Positions 45,263-56,330 of a stretch of DNA of 64,000 nt are shown one piece after another. A program made the position numbers and the translations under genes. Position 1 is the stretch's first letter. Every line of letters begins with the position of its first letter. The notes under the pieces are model-generated. The model was not told the DNA's origin. It saw only the letters and a program-made list of their open reading frames with translations, and searched no databases. The stretch is from Meghimatium bilineatum (taxonomy: Eukaryota; Mollusca; Gastropoda; Stylommatophora; Philomycidae): positions 46,061,876-46,125,875 of the forward strand of contig CM067317.1 in NCBI GenBank assembly GCA_034231615.1, read 5' to 3'.

Positions 45263-45601
45263 AAATCCAGTCACGTGTGGTAAATCTTGTCAACAATGAA
45301 CTATTACAGATGACATCACGTTGTCACCAATTGTAGATTATAAACAATCTGAGACAGCACGCGACATTATGTGTGACAGAATAAGACATTGTGGAACTAA
45401 TTATAAATTTACAATCTGTTTGTTATTAACCAATAAGATTGTGAACATTGTAAATATATTTACAACTGCATTTGATAGTGGACGTCAGAAGTCTATGAAA
45501 AAATCAACTGTTTGTCATGTATTAACAGAACGCTGTTGAATGATTATTATGTATGATGTTTGAATTAGTGGTGTTATGATTGTAAAACTGATATTATTGA
45601 T

Positions 45602-45607
45602 AATAAA
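45602..45607 (+). terminator. Poly(A) signal of the ependymin-related gene
   Basis: AATAAA 340 bp after the stop codon, in an AT-rich 3' UTR with no other gene between. Confidence 0.6.
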
Positions 45608-45704
45608 ACTTGATAGGATTGGTTACAATCTCATTTGTGAAATCGTGTTTTGTCTATCAATGTGTGCCGTCTGTCTTTGTGTATGCGTTCAGTGTATTTT
45701 TATA

Positions 45705-46111
45705 CTTGAGACTAACGGGAATTGAAGCAGTCCGTTCAACGGCACATAAATCGCCTAGCAACTATTGCACACGCGTTCTTCCGTACTTGACTAACCGCAT
45801 CTCCAAAAATAAAAAGATGCGATTTCGTCAAGACATTCAAAGCGTGCACACAAAGTCACCCGAAAGGACCATTAGAGACAAGGACTATTACAACAACAAC
45901 AAACATCCCGTCCCATTTTGTTTGTTGTTGTTGTAATACTCCTTGTCTCGATTGTCCGTTCCGGTGACTGAGTGCACTCTTTGAATATCTTGACAAAATC
46001 GCATCTTTTTTTGGAGATGCGGTTAGTCAAGTACGTAAGAACGCGTGTGCAATAGTTGCTAGGCGATTTGGTGCCGTTGTACGGACTGCTTCAATTCCCG
46101 TTAGTCTCAAG
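45705..46111. mobile_element. Foldback element, ~200 bp inverted arms
   Basis: CTTGAGACTAACGGGAATTG at the left is mirrored by CAATTCCCGTTAGTCTCAAG at the right, and the arms match with a few substitutions to a centre near 45908 (ACAACAACAAAC / GTTTGTTGTTGTTG). No ORF conserved. It lies about 100 bp after the poly(A) signal. Confidence 0.85.
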
Positions 46112-46411
46112 AATTTAAAAAAATTGTCCTCTGGCTTCCTACTTAAATTTACTTGTCTTTTTTATACGTACAGTGTGTCTGCGCATTGCCGGTTTGTCTT
46201 TGTATGAATCCATTCTATAATTGTGTCCATTACATCCTTTTTTGTGTGTGTTCGCGTCCAGTTGTTTTTATATGTCCAATCTGTCTATTTTGACATGACA
46301 ATGAAACTTGCTACAAGCCATAACAACAAACCACACACGTTCTAAATTACACGTACGCTCCACATTATACACTCTACATTATACAAACACTCTTCATTAT
46401 ACGTACACTCT

Positions 46412-47746
46412 TGGGGTGCAAAGGGAACGCATTGCTCTAGGCAGACCCAGGGTTAGCAGATAACCAAGATCCCAAATGTACCTCCACGCGGTGCACCCTG
46501 GAAACATAAATACAGCAGCTCGAGCTGATTCTGGCCAAATCATTTGGGGATCGTGTCCGAAAATGTGGAGGTAGCAGATGGAAAGAGATTTGCCTGCACA
46601 CGGACAGACATATCTCCGACACCACCAGCATCACCACATATAGCGACACTGTCGACATACAGTGAAGCTAGTCAGTCCAGTCCGAACATTGGAGGGGCGG
46701 CCAATGTAAAATGCACGTAAAGGTAGATAAATGGCGAGAGATATAGATTTTATACCGAGTACAATGAAACAATGAAAGGGCAGAACAGCGCTAGAGGGCA
46801 GCGCGAACTGCAAATAGAAAGTGAAAAGTCCCTAGGAAAGGGGGAGCTACAAGCTCCGTCAGCTCGAGAGGGGCTTCTAGTTACCTGAGTTCCTTACAGG
46901 CAGAGACCCAGACCCATCCACTGGCGTTTGGTAAAGCAAGAAGACCTAACCCAACTCTAATGTCGAGCCTTCCTAAACCGGAAATATGCTCGCGAAGAGA
47001 AAGGGTTCTGTACCCGATGGGCTTAGGCAAGAAAGGGACAACGATGGTAGTCCTGGCCCAACTCTACTGTCAATGTTTCCTATACCGGAAGTACACTTGC
47101 AGAGAGAAAGGGTTCCGTACTCGATTCGCTCAGGCACAAAAGGGACAACGATTTAGCCCTGGCCCAACTCTACTGTCAAGTTTTCCTACACCGGAAATAC
47201 ACTTGAAGAGAGAAAGGGTTCAGTACCTGATGGGCTCAGGCGCTATTGGGACAAGGACACTCAGCTCGAGAACGCCTAGCTCTCAAACGCGTGGTGTGAG
47301 ACTCGAACTTGGACAAGGGGTACACGATGTCGGTGAATGACACCTCGGCTAAGAGGGCGAAAGAGCCAGGGTCCAACTCCTCTGTTGAGTTCTTCCCCTT
47401 AAGGAACCAGGCTCACGGATGAGAAACGGTTCAGTACCCAATGGGCACAGGCACAGCACGTCTAATTACACGAGGCAAGTTCATAGACAGTGGAACACCT
47501 CGTTTGAGTCAGACTAAGAGCAAGAAAATCGTCTGGGCGAAGAGTCTTCACTACGCGTGCCTGGAGACAGATATAGAGGCTGTCACAGGCTAAGGGTAGC
47601 CCACCCGAATTGTCAAGGCATGCCGAAATCGGATGTGCTAGGCCTACAAGGCGCATAACGGTGGCACAACGTAATCACGCTCCCGGCGGAAATCGCACGG
47701 ATATCCGTGATGGTTACAATGGAGCGAACGAAAAACAAACAAACAA
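46412..47746 (+). mobile_element. 1.3 kb retroposon, copy 3, full length
   Basis: Same termini as copy 2, flanked by 11 bp direct repeats ACGTACACTCT (46401-46411) and ACGTACACTCC (47747-47757). Contains three rather than two ~106 bp tandem units (around 46947-47270), so unit number varies between copies. Confidence 0.88.
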
Positions 47747-47954
47747 ACGTACACTCCAAATTACACTTGCGCATACACACCATGAGCACACAAATCACTG
47801 TAACAGTAAGAGACTCACAAACAAAACTTGGATAGTCACGAAACAACAAAACAATATCTAACACATATTATGTTTAGAAAGAATGCATACACATTTGGAC
47901 AACTGATGAGAATTACATATAACCACCCATATATATATCGACCGGGAGCGTTAA

Positions 47955-48247
47955 AAGGGAGCAAACGCCCGTGTGTTGCCGGGGCCCGAAAGGGGAGCAA
48001 AGTTTAGCAATACTGTTTACCTTCCACGCATGTCGTAAAAGGCGACTAAGGAGGTTATGGGATTGAGTTGGCTGTCTCATCCGATAGAGGGACAGTGACC
48101 CAAAGCCATTCTGAAGTCGGATGTGTCAGACCGAAATGCGCAGATATCGCAGCAATGCTATAAACCATGACACAACGCATTCCGTTCTCCGGACTGCATA
48201 CTGCTAATCTGCAGGAGTTTGAGAATGAACGCATAAAAAAAGAAGAA
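47955..48247 (+). mobile_element. SINE family A, full length
   Basis: CGCCCGTGTGTTGCCGGGGC 5' end, CATGTCGTAAAAGGCGACTA, GAAGTCGGATGTGTCAGACC, GTTTGAGAATGAACGCAT, A/G-rich tail. A second copy follows directly. Confidence 0.87.
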
Positions 48248-48512
48248 AAGGGAGCAAAGAATAGCAACACTGTTTACCTCTCATGTATGTCGTAAAAGGC
48301 GATTAAACCGTTTTGATGTAGAGTTGGCTATCCCGTCTCATATAGAGTCAAAGTTACTGCTACCCAGAAGTCATGCTGAGGTCGGATGTGACAGACCGAA
48401 AGTTGCACATATTGCAGTCAAGCTATAAACCATGGCACAATCTATTCCGTTCTCCGGACTATATTTTGCTAATCTGTGAAGTTGGTGAGCGAACGCAGAA
48501 GAAGAAGAAATA
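48248..48512 (+). mobile_element. SINE family A, second copy in tandem
   Basis: Starts inside the family at GGGAGCAAAGAATAGCAACA (5' truncated), continues through GAGGTCGGATGTGACAGACC to a GAACGCAGAAGAAGAAG tail. Confidence 0.85.
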
Positions 48513-48535
48513 CAATCGGTTACCAACAATATATA

Positions 48536-48645
48536 TGTGTGGCGCATGGCCGAGAGGTTAGAACGCTGGTCTCACACTAGTGAGATCTAGAGTTCCAACA
48601 GAAATATTCAAGGTGACGGCATGGTGAACCATACTTTTATATAGT
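48536..48645 (+). mobile_element. SINE head resembling tRNA-Leu/Ser
   Basis: GTGGCGCATGGCCGAGAGGT has an A-box-like start and TTAGAACGCTGGTCTCACAC follows as in class II tRNAs. The B box (GAGTTCCAAC) is degraded. A reverse copy lies at 50560-50690. Confidence 0.5.
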
Positions 48646-48774
48646 GTTCATAAATTAGTCAACAATTTCTTTTGTCAATTTTGACTCCTTCTCCATGTAT
48701 CAACAAACTGTCAAGAATTCTGGTACCTCTAGATTAATTATATCAGACTTTACCCCTCTCCGCTTGAAAATTAT

Positions 48775-48930
48775 TTTTTGTTGCAGAAAAAGAAGAAAAT
48801 CTACATTATTGTATTTTTTTCAGAAAAAGAAGAAAATGTATATGATTTTTTTTTCAGAAGGAAGAAAACCTACATAATTTATTTTGCAGAAAACGAAGAA
48901 AATCTATATTATTGTTTTTCTCCACATTTG
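48775..48930. repeat. Tandem repeat, ~38 bp, 4 diverged copies
   Basis: GCAGAAAAAGAAGAAAATCT and ACATTATTG units. Confidence 0.75.
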
Positions 48931-49299
48931 GAAAAAATGTTTTAAAATTTAAACTTTTACTTGGTGTATAGAAACAGTTTTGTTGGCGTCAAATTTTGTC
49001 AACGAACCTCCCCCTTCGCCCTTGTCATCAAATGTCAATTGTTTCTCAGTTCCCCCTCCCGGTTTATGTAATTAAATGTAATTAAAGGACATCCCATTTT
49101 GTGCTTGCGACTCGATTTCTCGAAGTTTCCCCGTTGTTGCAACCACCGAGTACTGTTGCTATAATGTTTGAATATGTTGATATGGTTCCTGAACTCAAAT
49201 ACTTGATTGAAATTGTGTATCGGACTCCTAGAAGGTACAGCACACAATAAAAGAAATGTTTATGGTAAGGATCCATATCGACAACGGACTTGTTGATTA

Positions 49300-49385
49300 T
49301 TTTTGATTCTTGATTAGAAACTAGCATCACAGCACGTGGGGCACTCCCATAAGTGTTCCGCTCTCCGTTCCAGTAGCCATCCCAG
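49300..49385. repeat. Unclassified dispersed repeat (pair with 37885-37975)
   Basis: GATTCTTGATTAGAAACT, CACAGCACGTGGGGCA, CCCATAAGTG. Confidence 0.55.
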
Positions 49386-49529
49386 TATATATATTCTCAG
49401 AGTCCCGGTCAGGTGTTGATTGCGTGATCTTCGGGACTTTCCCCAAAGATTACTTTTTCTTTTCTTCCCTCTCCTCCAGATACTCCCATTTCTGACATTC
49501 TCTGTATGTGTATGTTCTCAGCTTCATTG

Positions 49530-50160
49530 ACATCATCTTCATCTTGAAATGAATTCATTGCTTACTGCCTTGATCAAGTCTGCTTTATCTCTTCTCAGCA
49601 ATGTGCCGTCTATCGCCGCATTGCCTGCCAATATGTCGGCTCTCTCGTTTCCTCTGACCCCGGCATAACCAGAGCAGTATATCCATGTAATTCTCTGGCC
49701 AGTTAAGTTATTCAATAAATCCCATCATTCCTTTCGCAGCGTGTACTTTTCTATCTTGCGCAGCATACTTTGAGAGTCTGTGAGCATTACCGAGTGTATT
49801 GATGTATCAGTTATCAACCAATTATATGCTGTTGTAACTCCCTCTATCTCCATCACCAAGCTCGATGTACCAGTGAAACTTCACGCCGTATCTGTAGGCA
49901 ACAAAATCCCAACCGCTTTTATTTGTATTTCTGATAACTGAGCCATCTGTGTATATAATAATGTCTTGTGGTTTCGAGTGTAGATGGGCGAGTTCATGCA
50001 CTGTAACCTGGGCTCTGAAACCCGTTCATTTTCGGCACGCTTTATCTAGTTGTATTATTACTTTAGTCAGTGATTTCTTCCCAGTGTCTACCTCCATCAA
50101 TTCACTGCCTATTCCTATTTCTTCAAATTCATATAATCTTCACAGTGTATCTTCAGCATC
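49530..50160 (-). pseudogene. LINE RNase H domain remnant
   Basis: Minus strand encodes H-E-L-A-H-L-H and I-I-I-Y-T-D-G-S-V (first catalytic Asp, near 49950), L-T-D-S-Q-S-M (near 49775) and Y-A-G-V-R-G-N-E-R-A-D (near 49650), the ordered RNase H motifs of I/Jockey-type LINEs. Frames shift between them. Confidence 0.75.
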
Positions 50161-50424
50161 TGCCATCTATGATCTGCTACGTTTGATTCGTTTTCCCTTT
50201 GACTCATCTAGAAGTTGGTGTTATGGGTGGTGGTAGTATTCTGTCACTTTAAGGTACGACCTTACCTGTGCTACCTGATGTTGCACTCTAATGTTGCATG
50301 TTACTCGCTGACTGGTCATGGCAACTTAACAATGTGTGACTCAAACAAGCTGAGTCAGTCATGTTCAAATGTCTTCCACGTAAGTAAGCTACCATCTTCC
50401 TATAGTATCTCCACTCGATATTTC

Positions 50425-50530
50425 AAATATTGATTGTAAACCTCCACTCTGTATTTCAAATATTGATTGTAAACCTCCACTCTGTATTTCAAATATTGAT
50501 TGTAAACCTCCACTCTGTATTTCAAATATT
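50425..50530. repeat. Minisatellite, 32 bp unit, 3-4 copies
   Basis: ATATTGATTGTAAACCTCCA CTCTGTATTTCA. Confidence 0.93.
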
Positions 50531-50559
50531 TATCTCTCAATTGTCACCATCCTGTGTTG

Positions 50560-50695
50560 TCTCAGAAGAAAACTCTAGTCTTTACTGGGACTCGTACACT
50601 ATACCTCTCGGACGAGAGACCAATGCTCTAAACTCTCGGCCATGCGCCAGACATGTCTAACCAATAGTGCAAATAAAACTGCACAAAATCTATCA
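50560..50695 (-). mobile_element. SINE head resembling tRNA-Leu/Ser, reverse
   Basis: Reverse complement reads TGGCGCATGGCCGAGAGTTT then GAGCATTGGTCTCTCGTCCG, with a B-box-like ACGAGTCCC. Same family as 48536-48645. Confidence 0.55.
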
Positions 50696-50752
50696 CTGTT
50701 CTCCAAATTTCTTGCAGGAAATCTAGTAAGAGAACTGTCTATAGGAACATAT

Positions 50753-50784
50753 TATATAATAATAATAATAAGAATAAGAATAAG

Positions 50785-50816
<32 letters not shown>

Positions 50817-50833
50817 ATAATAATAATAATAAT

Positions 50834-50869
<36 letters not shown>

Positions 50870-50892
50870 TAATAAATAATAATAATAATAAG
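50753..50892. repeat. (AAT)n microsatellite, interrupted
   Basis: AATAATAATAAGAATAAG followed by long AAT runs. Confidence 0.97.
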
Positions 50893-50954
50893 TTTGGACA
50901 AATTGAAGAAGCATTTTTAAGTCTGGAGAGAAGGGAAAAAAATGTGTCTCAAAC

Positions 50955-51125
50955 AAAGGCTCTGCCGAAGAACGAATGCGTCGGGCTAATGGCGCAAAAA
51001 AAAAAAAAAAACGGTGACACAACGTATATCCATTTTCTGGACTACTTCCTGCTGGAAATCTAGTAGGAGCATCCTGCTACAAGAGAGATCCAGCGGGAGT
51101 TTGAGAATGAACAATGATGATGAAG
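50955..51125 (+). mobile_element. SINE family B
   Basis: CGAAGAACGAATGCGTCGGG, GGCGCAAAAAAAA (expanded A run), CAGCGGGAGTTTGAGAATGA. Confidence 0.8.
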
Positions 51126-51139
51126 AACAAGAAAGAAAT

Positions 51140-51392
51140 GTAACGTGTGGAAAACTGGGTGAGAACCACGGTTCTCTAATACAAGCTGTATCAAAACAAA
51201 AGTAACTGAGTGAGAACCATCGTTTTCTAATACAAACTGTATCAAACAGAGGTAACATGTGGAAAACTGAGTGAGAACCATCGTTTTCTAATACAAACTG
51301 TATCAAACAGAGGTAACATGTGGAAAACTGAGTGAGAACCATCGTTTTCTAATACAAACTGTATCAAACAGAGGTAACCACCGTTCTTTAAT
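51140..51392. repeat. Minisatellite, 61 bp unit, ~4 copies
   Basis: GTGAGAACCATCGTTTTCTA, ATACAAACTGTATCAAACAG, AGGTAACATGTGGAAAACTG, A. Confidence 0.93.
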
Positions 51393-51517
51393 ATAAACTG
51401 TGCTTTATGTTTATCTTGTTTGTGCCAGAAGAAATATCTTTGACTCTTTGAACTGTCAATTAATAAACAGAATTCAGGCAATTTTACCTGGAACAGAGGT
51501 GTGTGTGTGTATATTGC

Positions 51518-51625
51518 TTGTGAACATTCCGTTGTTGATATCTGTATATTGCTTGTGAACATTCCGTTGTTGATATCTGTATATTGCTTGTGAACATTCC
51601 GTTGTTGATATCTGTATATCTTTTT
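51518..51625. repeat. Minisatellite, 35 bp unit, 3 copies
   Basis: TGTATATTGCTTGTGAACAT TCCGTTGTTGATATC. Confidence 0.93.
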
Positions 51626-51885
51626 CTGGTACTATGATCGCAGTCCAACCACATTTTGGTTCTTGTTTGGCATTAGTGTCTACCTAAGTATTTTGTGGTT
51701 AACTATCTAAATATTATATCAATAAAAAATTAATTGAAATATTTTACATAACTAATCCTAACCCTAACCTAAAATATAATTATATTTAAATTAATAAATG
51801 ATAAACACAGGCAAGGTAAATAACCACACAGGTAGGCACTAATAGGTGCAACTAGGATTAGACTGTGATCATGAAACCATTTTTT

Positions 51886-52035
51886 TCCTTCTGCGTTCGA
51901 TCTCAAACTCTTGCAGATCAGCAGGATGTAGTCAGAAGAACGGAAAGCACTATGTCATGGTTTACAGCTTAGCTGCGATATCTGCGCAATATATTCGGCT
52001 TGACGTATCCGAATTCAGCATGGCTTGTAGGTTCT
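51886..52035 (-). mobile_element. SINE family A, 3' half, reverse
   Basis: CTTCTGCGTTCGATCTCAAA, CAGATCAGCAGGATGTAGTC, GACGTATCCGAATTCAGCAT in reverse of the family order. Confidence 0.75.
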
Positions 52036-52385
52036 TCTCGTTCGCAGTTTGACATGTCTACACAGTAAGTCCTGTTTTCTTATTAAATGCTGCTGTATTT
52101 GAAAGCTCCTCGGTGCTCCCATACATCTTTCTGTAGATATCCGCCTCTGCGGGCCAGTGTTCTTACCTTAGCTTGTTTAGTAAAATGTTGTCTTGCAGAA
52201 TATGTTCCACGATCCGTGATGCCTACCCACATGGACACATAGATGATGGAACCAGTCTTAGCATTTTTAAGTGGCTGTTTAGTCTTTTGTGTCCTGTCCT
52301 GATGCGAAAGATGATAACCTGGTTAGCTCTATCAATAACATGTACACACTTTAGCAAAACTGAAATGTAACAGATAAATCGGGAA
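52035..52385 (-). pseudogene. LINE C-terminal fragment
   Basis: Minus strand encodes R-I-R-T-G-H-K-R-L-N-S-H, S-S-M-C-P-C-G and V-E-H-I-L-Q-D, then E-H-W-P-A-E-A-D-I-Y-R-K-M-Y-G. This is the zinc-knuckle-like tail after RNase H, as at 1160-1330. Confidence 0.75.
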
Positions 52386-52439
52386 ACAGGGTAATACAGT
52401 TTTGATAATCACTGGAAACTCACGTAGTAACACACATAT

Positions 52440-52755
52440 CGTGTGTTACTATTTGTGTGTGTTACTATTTGTGTGTGTTACTATTTGTGTGTACTACTAT
52501 TTGTGTGTGTTACTATTTGTGTGTGTTACTATTTGTGTGTGCTAGTATTTGTGTGTGTTACTATTTGTGTGTGTTACTATTTGTTTGTGCTACTATCTGT
52601 GTGTGTTATTGTTTCTGAGTGTTACTATGTGTGGGTGTTACTATGTGTGTGTTACTATGTGTGTGTGTGTTTTACTGTTTCTGAGTGTTACTATGTGTGT
52701 GTGTTACTATGTGTGTGTGTTACTATGTGTGTGTGTGTTACTATGTCTGTTTCCA
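52440..52755. repeat. Minisatellite, ~16 bp unit (TGTGTGTTACTATTTG), ~19 copies
   Basis: Tandem copies drifting from TACTATTTGTGTG to TACTATGTGTGTG. Confidence 0.93.
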
Positions 52756-52789
52756 GTAATTACTCGTAGTAAAATATCATTACTCAGCT

Positions 52790-53005
52790 CTATCAACGGT
52801 TTCTGGGTCACTTTGGCCCTAAGAGATGAAATAGTCACCCCCCCCCTATGGGATTAAAAAGCCCACTTCACCCTATGGGATGAAACACTACACCCCAAAA
52901 AATCAAAACATTTCCTTAGTAGCATTTTACGACATGCTTGACAGCAAACAATATCGCTGTTATTTTCTCCCCTTTCGGGACCCGAAAATACACGGGCGCC
53001 ATCTG
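52790..53005 (-). mobile_element. SINE family A, 5' part, reverse
   Basis: Ends with CTCCCCTTTCGGGACCCGAA and ACACGGGCGCC, the reverse of the family 5' end; GGTCACTTTGGCCCTA block upstream. Confidence 0.65.
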
Positions 53006-53009
53006 TATA

Positions 53010-53985
53010 TTATGATACAATCTATATAGTTTGTCTCAATCAGAACTGTAATCATAAGACATTCCCACCAATAAATCTTTTGTATCATTTGTGTGCGACT
53101 GATTATTTCTGGGGGTGGGGGATGTGGGGGCGCGAGTGTGTTTCTTTAGAGTATTATTTCCTACCCAGGAGACACCATCCCTCAGCATCACCACTAGAAA
53201 GACCAGAAGAACCCGCAACCAACAACTGACTAGAACGGACACAGCTTTATATACTTTTAGATGGTTGACGTGCGGCTATGGTCGGTACTATATGAGTAGT
53301 TATGTAGGGATGGAACGAGCCGCGAGTGTGCTGGATGTGCCGAGTGTGCCGAGTGTGCAACCGAATGTGCAACCGAATGTGCCCGAATGTGCAACCGAAT
53401 GTGCAACCGAGTGTGCTCGCACATCCAATATGGTGGCGAAACATGTCAAAAAACGGTCGAAACCGGCCGAAATCGCGCGGTGTGTGTGTGCCCGGCCTAC
53501 GCGGGCGGGGTGGGGATCATGATATCGGTGGGGCCCACTGCCCTATTTAACTTTTGTTCAACCCGGTTGAAGAAAATATTGCTCTTTTTCACTTAAAAAT
53601 TTCCACTGTTTTATTTTGTTCTGGTTTAGAAGTAAACGGAAACTACCAGGTTGGCTGACCGGTTCAAGGTCGGTCATTCTCAACTAGGTCAGCGATATAA
53701 CAAAAGGTCAGCTGAACCGTAATTTTCCACTGAGTTACTTAGCGGTGGTCCACTTGATTGATGAAATACTACAGACGCGTACTTTTCCGTGTGAAAATCC
53801 TTACAAGATTTCCGCGATAACGACAGGTAGCAACATCTGGCATTAATAGCTTTCGCTTCACCCGCGTGCGTGTTAACCGCTCAAACAGTGCTCACCATAA
53901 CCATAAACCTGTTATCTGATTGTGGGAATTAATGGTATACTAGGATTTTAAAATAAGGAATTTAAATCGAATATATTTCAACCGT
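53010..53985. other. Non-coding stretch before the tandem arrays
   Basis: Contains a 12 bp tandem array (53330-53415, GAGTGTGC and CGAATGTGCAAC words) with a GC-rich flank. No exon supported. Confidence 0.4.
53330..53415. repeat. Short tandem repeat, 9-12 bp units
   Basis: GTGTGCCGAGTGTGCAACCG and AATGTGCAACCG repeats. Confidence 0.85.
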
Positions 53986-53986
53986 C

Positions 53987-53988
53987 TA

Positions 53989-54044
<56 letters not shown>

Positions 54045-54190
54045 CATACATACATACATACATACATACATACATACATACATACATACATACATACATA
54101 CATACATACATACATACATACATACATACATACATACATACATACATACATACATACATACATACACACACATACATACATACATACATA
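53987..54190. repeat. (TA)n followed by (TACA)n microsatellite
   Basis: About 25 TA units, then more than 35 TACA/CATA units; the ORFs across it are artefacts. Confidence 0.98.
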
Positions 54191-54224
54191 CCCTTATTTG
54201 TTTAGTGGGCATGTTTGGGATTTC

Positions 54225-55140
54225 CGCTTACATTCAAGTGGTTCTCAAATTGTAAAATACTGACCATAACAATGTAAACCCCGAGACATATAGACACCAC
54301 AAAAACTAATATTCTGCAAACATACTTCTGTGCCTTTGGCCAACGGTTCTCATTATTTCATACTTATATTCAAGTGGTTCTCAAATTGTAAAATCTTGAC
54401 CATGCAATGTAAAAACCCTGACATATAGACACCACAAAAGCTAATATTCTGCAAACATACTTCTGTGCCTTTGGCCAACGGTTCTCATTATATCCTACTT
54501 ATATTCAAGTGGTTCTCAAATTGTAAAATCTTGACCATGCAATGTAAAACCCCTGACATATAGACACCACAAAAGCTAATATTCTGCAAACATACTTCTG
54601 TGCCTCTGGCCAACGGTTCTCATTATTTCCTACTTATATTCAAGTGGTTCTCAAATTGTAAAATCTTGACCATGCAATGTAAAACCCCTGACATATAGAC
54701 ACCACAAAAGCTAATATTCTGCAAACATACTTCTGTGCCTCTGGCCAACGGTTCTCATTATTTTATGCTTATATTCAAGTGGTTGTCAAATTGTAAAAGC
54801 ATGACCATAACAATGTAAACCCCGTGACATATAGACACAACAAAAGCTATATTCTCCAAACATTCTTCTGTGCCTTTGGCCAATGATTATCATTATTTTA
54901 TGCTTATATTCAAGTGGTTCTCACATTGTAAAAACCTGACCACGAGAATGTAAAACTCGTAACATTGACACCACAAAAGAAAATATTCTGCAAACATTAT
55001 TCTGTGCCTTTGGCCAATAGTTCTCATTATTTTATGGTTATGATAAAGTGGTTCTCACATTGGCCAATCCTGACCATACTAATGTAAAACCCATGCCATA
55101 TATACAACACAAAAGCTAATATTCTCCAAACAGTCTTCTC
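54225..55140. repeat. Tandem array, ~135 bp unit, ~7 copies
   Basis: Units contain ATTCAAGTGGTTCTCAAATT, CTGACATATAGACACCACAA, AAGCTAATATTCTGCAAACA and CTGTGCCTTTGGCCAACGGT. Copies decay toward the right. No coding content. Confidence 0.93.
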
Positions 55141-55379
55141 TCAGGCCACGCTTCAGCCATGGTCGCTTGATGGTCTCTGTATGCTCTTCAACTATGTTCT
55201 ACCATATTATCATTATGGTCTCACTAGCTTCTAACAGGATCTACTTTGGGCCAATATATTCTTAGTATATTTTCGCTAGAGTCTTAAACTAGGTTCTCAT
55301 GTGCAGCTTCAATTATGTTCTCTCTGTGTTTTGAGTTATTTTTCTCTACTAAAAGGTTTCTTATTAACATATTTCATTA

Positions 55380-56330
55380 GCGCAAACGGCGTGTTTATCA
55401 GATGTCGAAATTAACAAGTCACACGAAAACACATTTCAACCCTTTCTCACTAACAACATAGTACATTTGAGAAGTTTTATTTGTGTAAATTTAACATTTA
55501 TTGGTGTTTTTTCACAACTAGATAAGCCACTTATACGGATTTTCGATGTTTTATTAGTTGTCTAAATTGTCATACGAAAATGCATTTCAGTATTTTTGTA
55601 GTAACAACATGACAAATTTTATCGTGTTTGTATTTGTGTGACTGTACCATGTACCATTTTCCACAATTAACCAATCTGCTTTTAGTGATTTTCATTATGT
55701 TTTATCATTTGTCTAAATTATCATACCACACGAAAGATATTTCAGTACTTTTACACAAACATTATAACACATTTTTAAAATTTGTGTAAGTACATCATTT
55801 ACAATTTTTTCACAAGTAACCAACCCGCTTTTACTATGTTATCATACTAAAAGAACCCATTTTTCAGTACGTTGCCACTAACAACATAACACATTTTGCC
55901 CTGTTTTTATTTGTGGGCCTGCGGCATTTATCAATTTTAGTGATGTTCGTTATGTTTTATCAGTAGTTATCTAAATTAGATACCATACAAACCCATATTT
56001 CAGTACTTTTTCACAAACATCATAACACATTTACCATGTTTTATTTATTCGCTTTCAACAGTTATTACTATTTTTGCAATTACACAAGCCGAATTGGGTG
56101 ATTTTCGTTATGTTTTATCAGATGTCTAAGTTATGATACCATACGAAGCTATTTTTCCTTACGTTTCCATTAACAACATAACAACTTTTGACATGTTTTT
56201 ATCTGTTGGACAATCACTTATCACTTTTTCACAACTAGGCAAGTTGGTGGTAGCACCTTTCAGTGTGATCAGACAGTATTTATCTCTTTTCTATACTTAC
56301 AGTTGCGCATTTCACGACATTTAGATACAA
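55380..56330. repeat. AT-rich degenerate tandem repeats at the palindrome shoulder
   Basis: Recurring words ACATAACACATTTT, TTTCAGTACTTTT, GTTTTATCAGTTGTCTAAAT at roughly 150 bp spacing. The part from 56070 on is mirrored in 63740-64000; whether the left part is mirrored is off-window. Confidence 0.6.

Noticed and set aside
51745..51785. Telomere-like CCTAACCCTAACCTAA
   Set aside because: Only two or three imperfect units; too short to be an interstitial telomere.
53940..54212. ORFs of Met-Tyr-Val-Cys repeats
   Set aside because: Translation of the (TACA)n microsatellite.
56133..56324. 63-codon ORF and other 60-69-codon ORFs in the palindrome arms
   Set aside because: No motif, low-complexity AT-rich context made of degenerate repeats; expected by chance.
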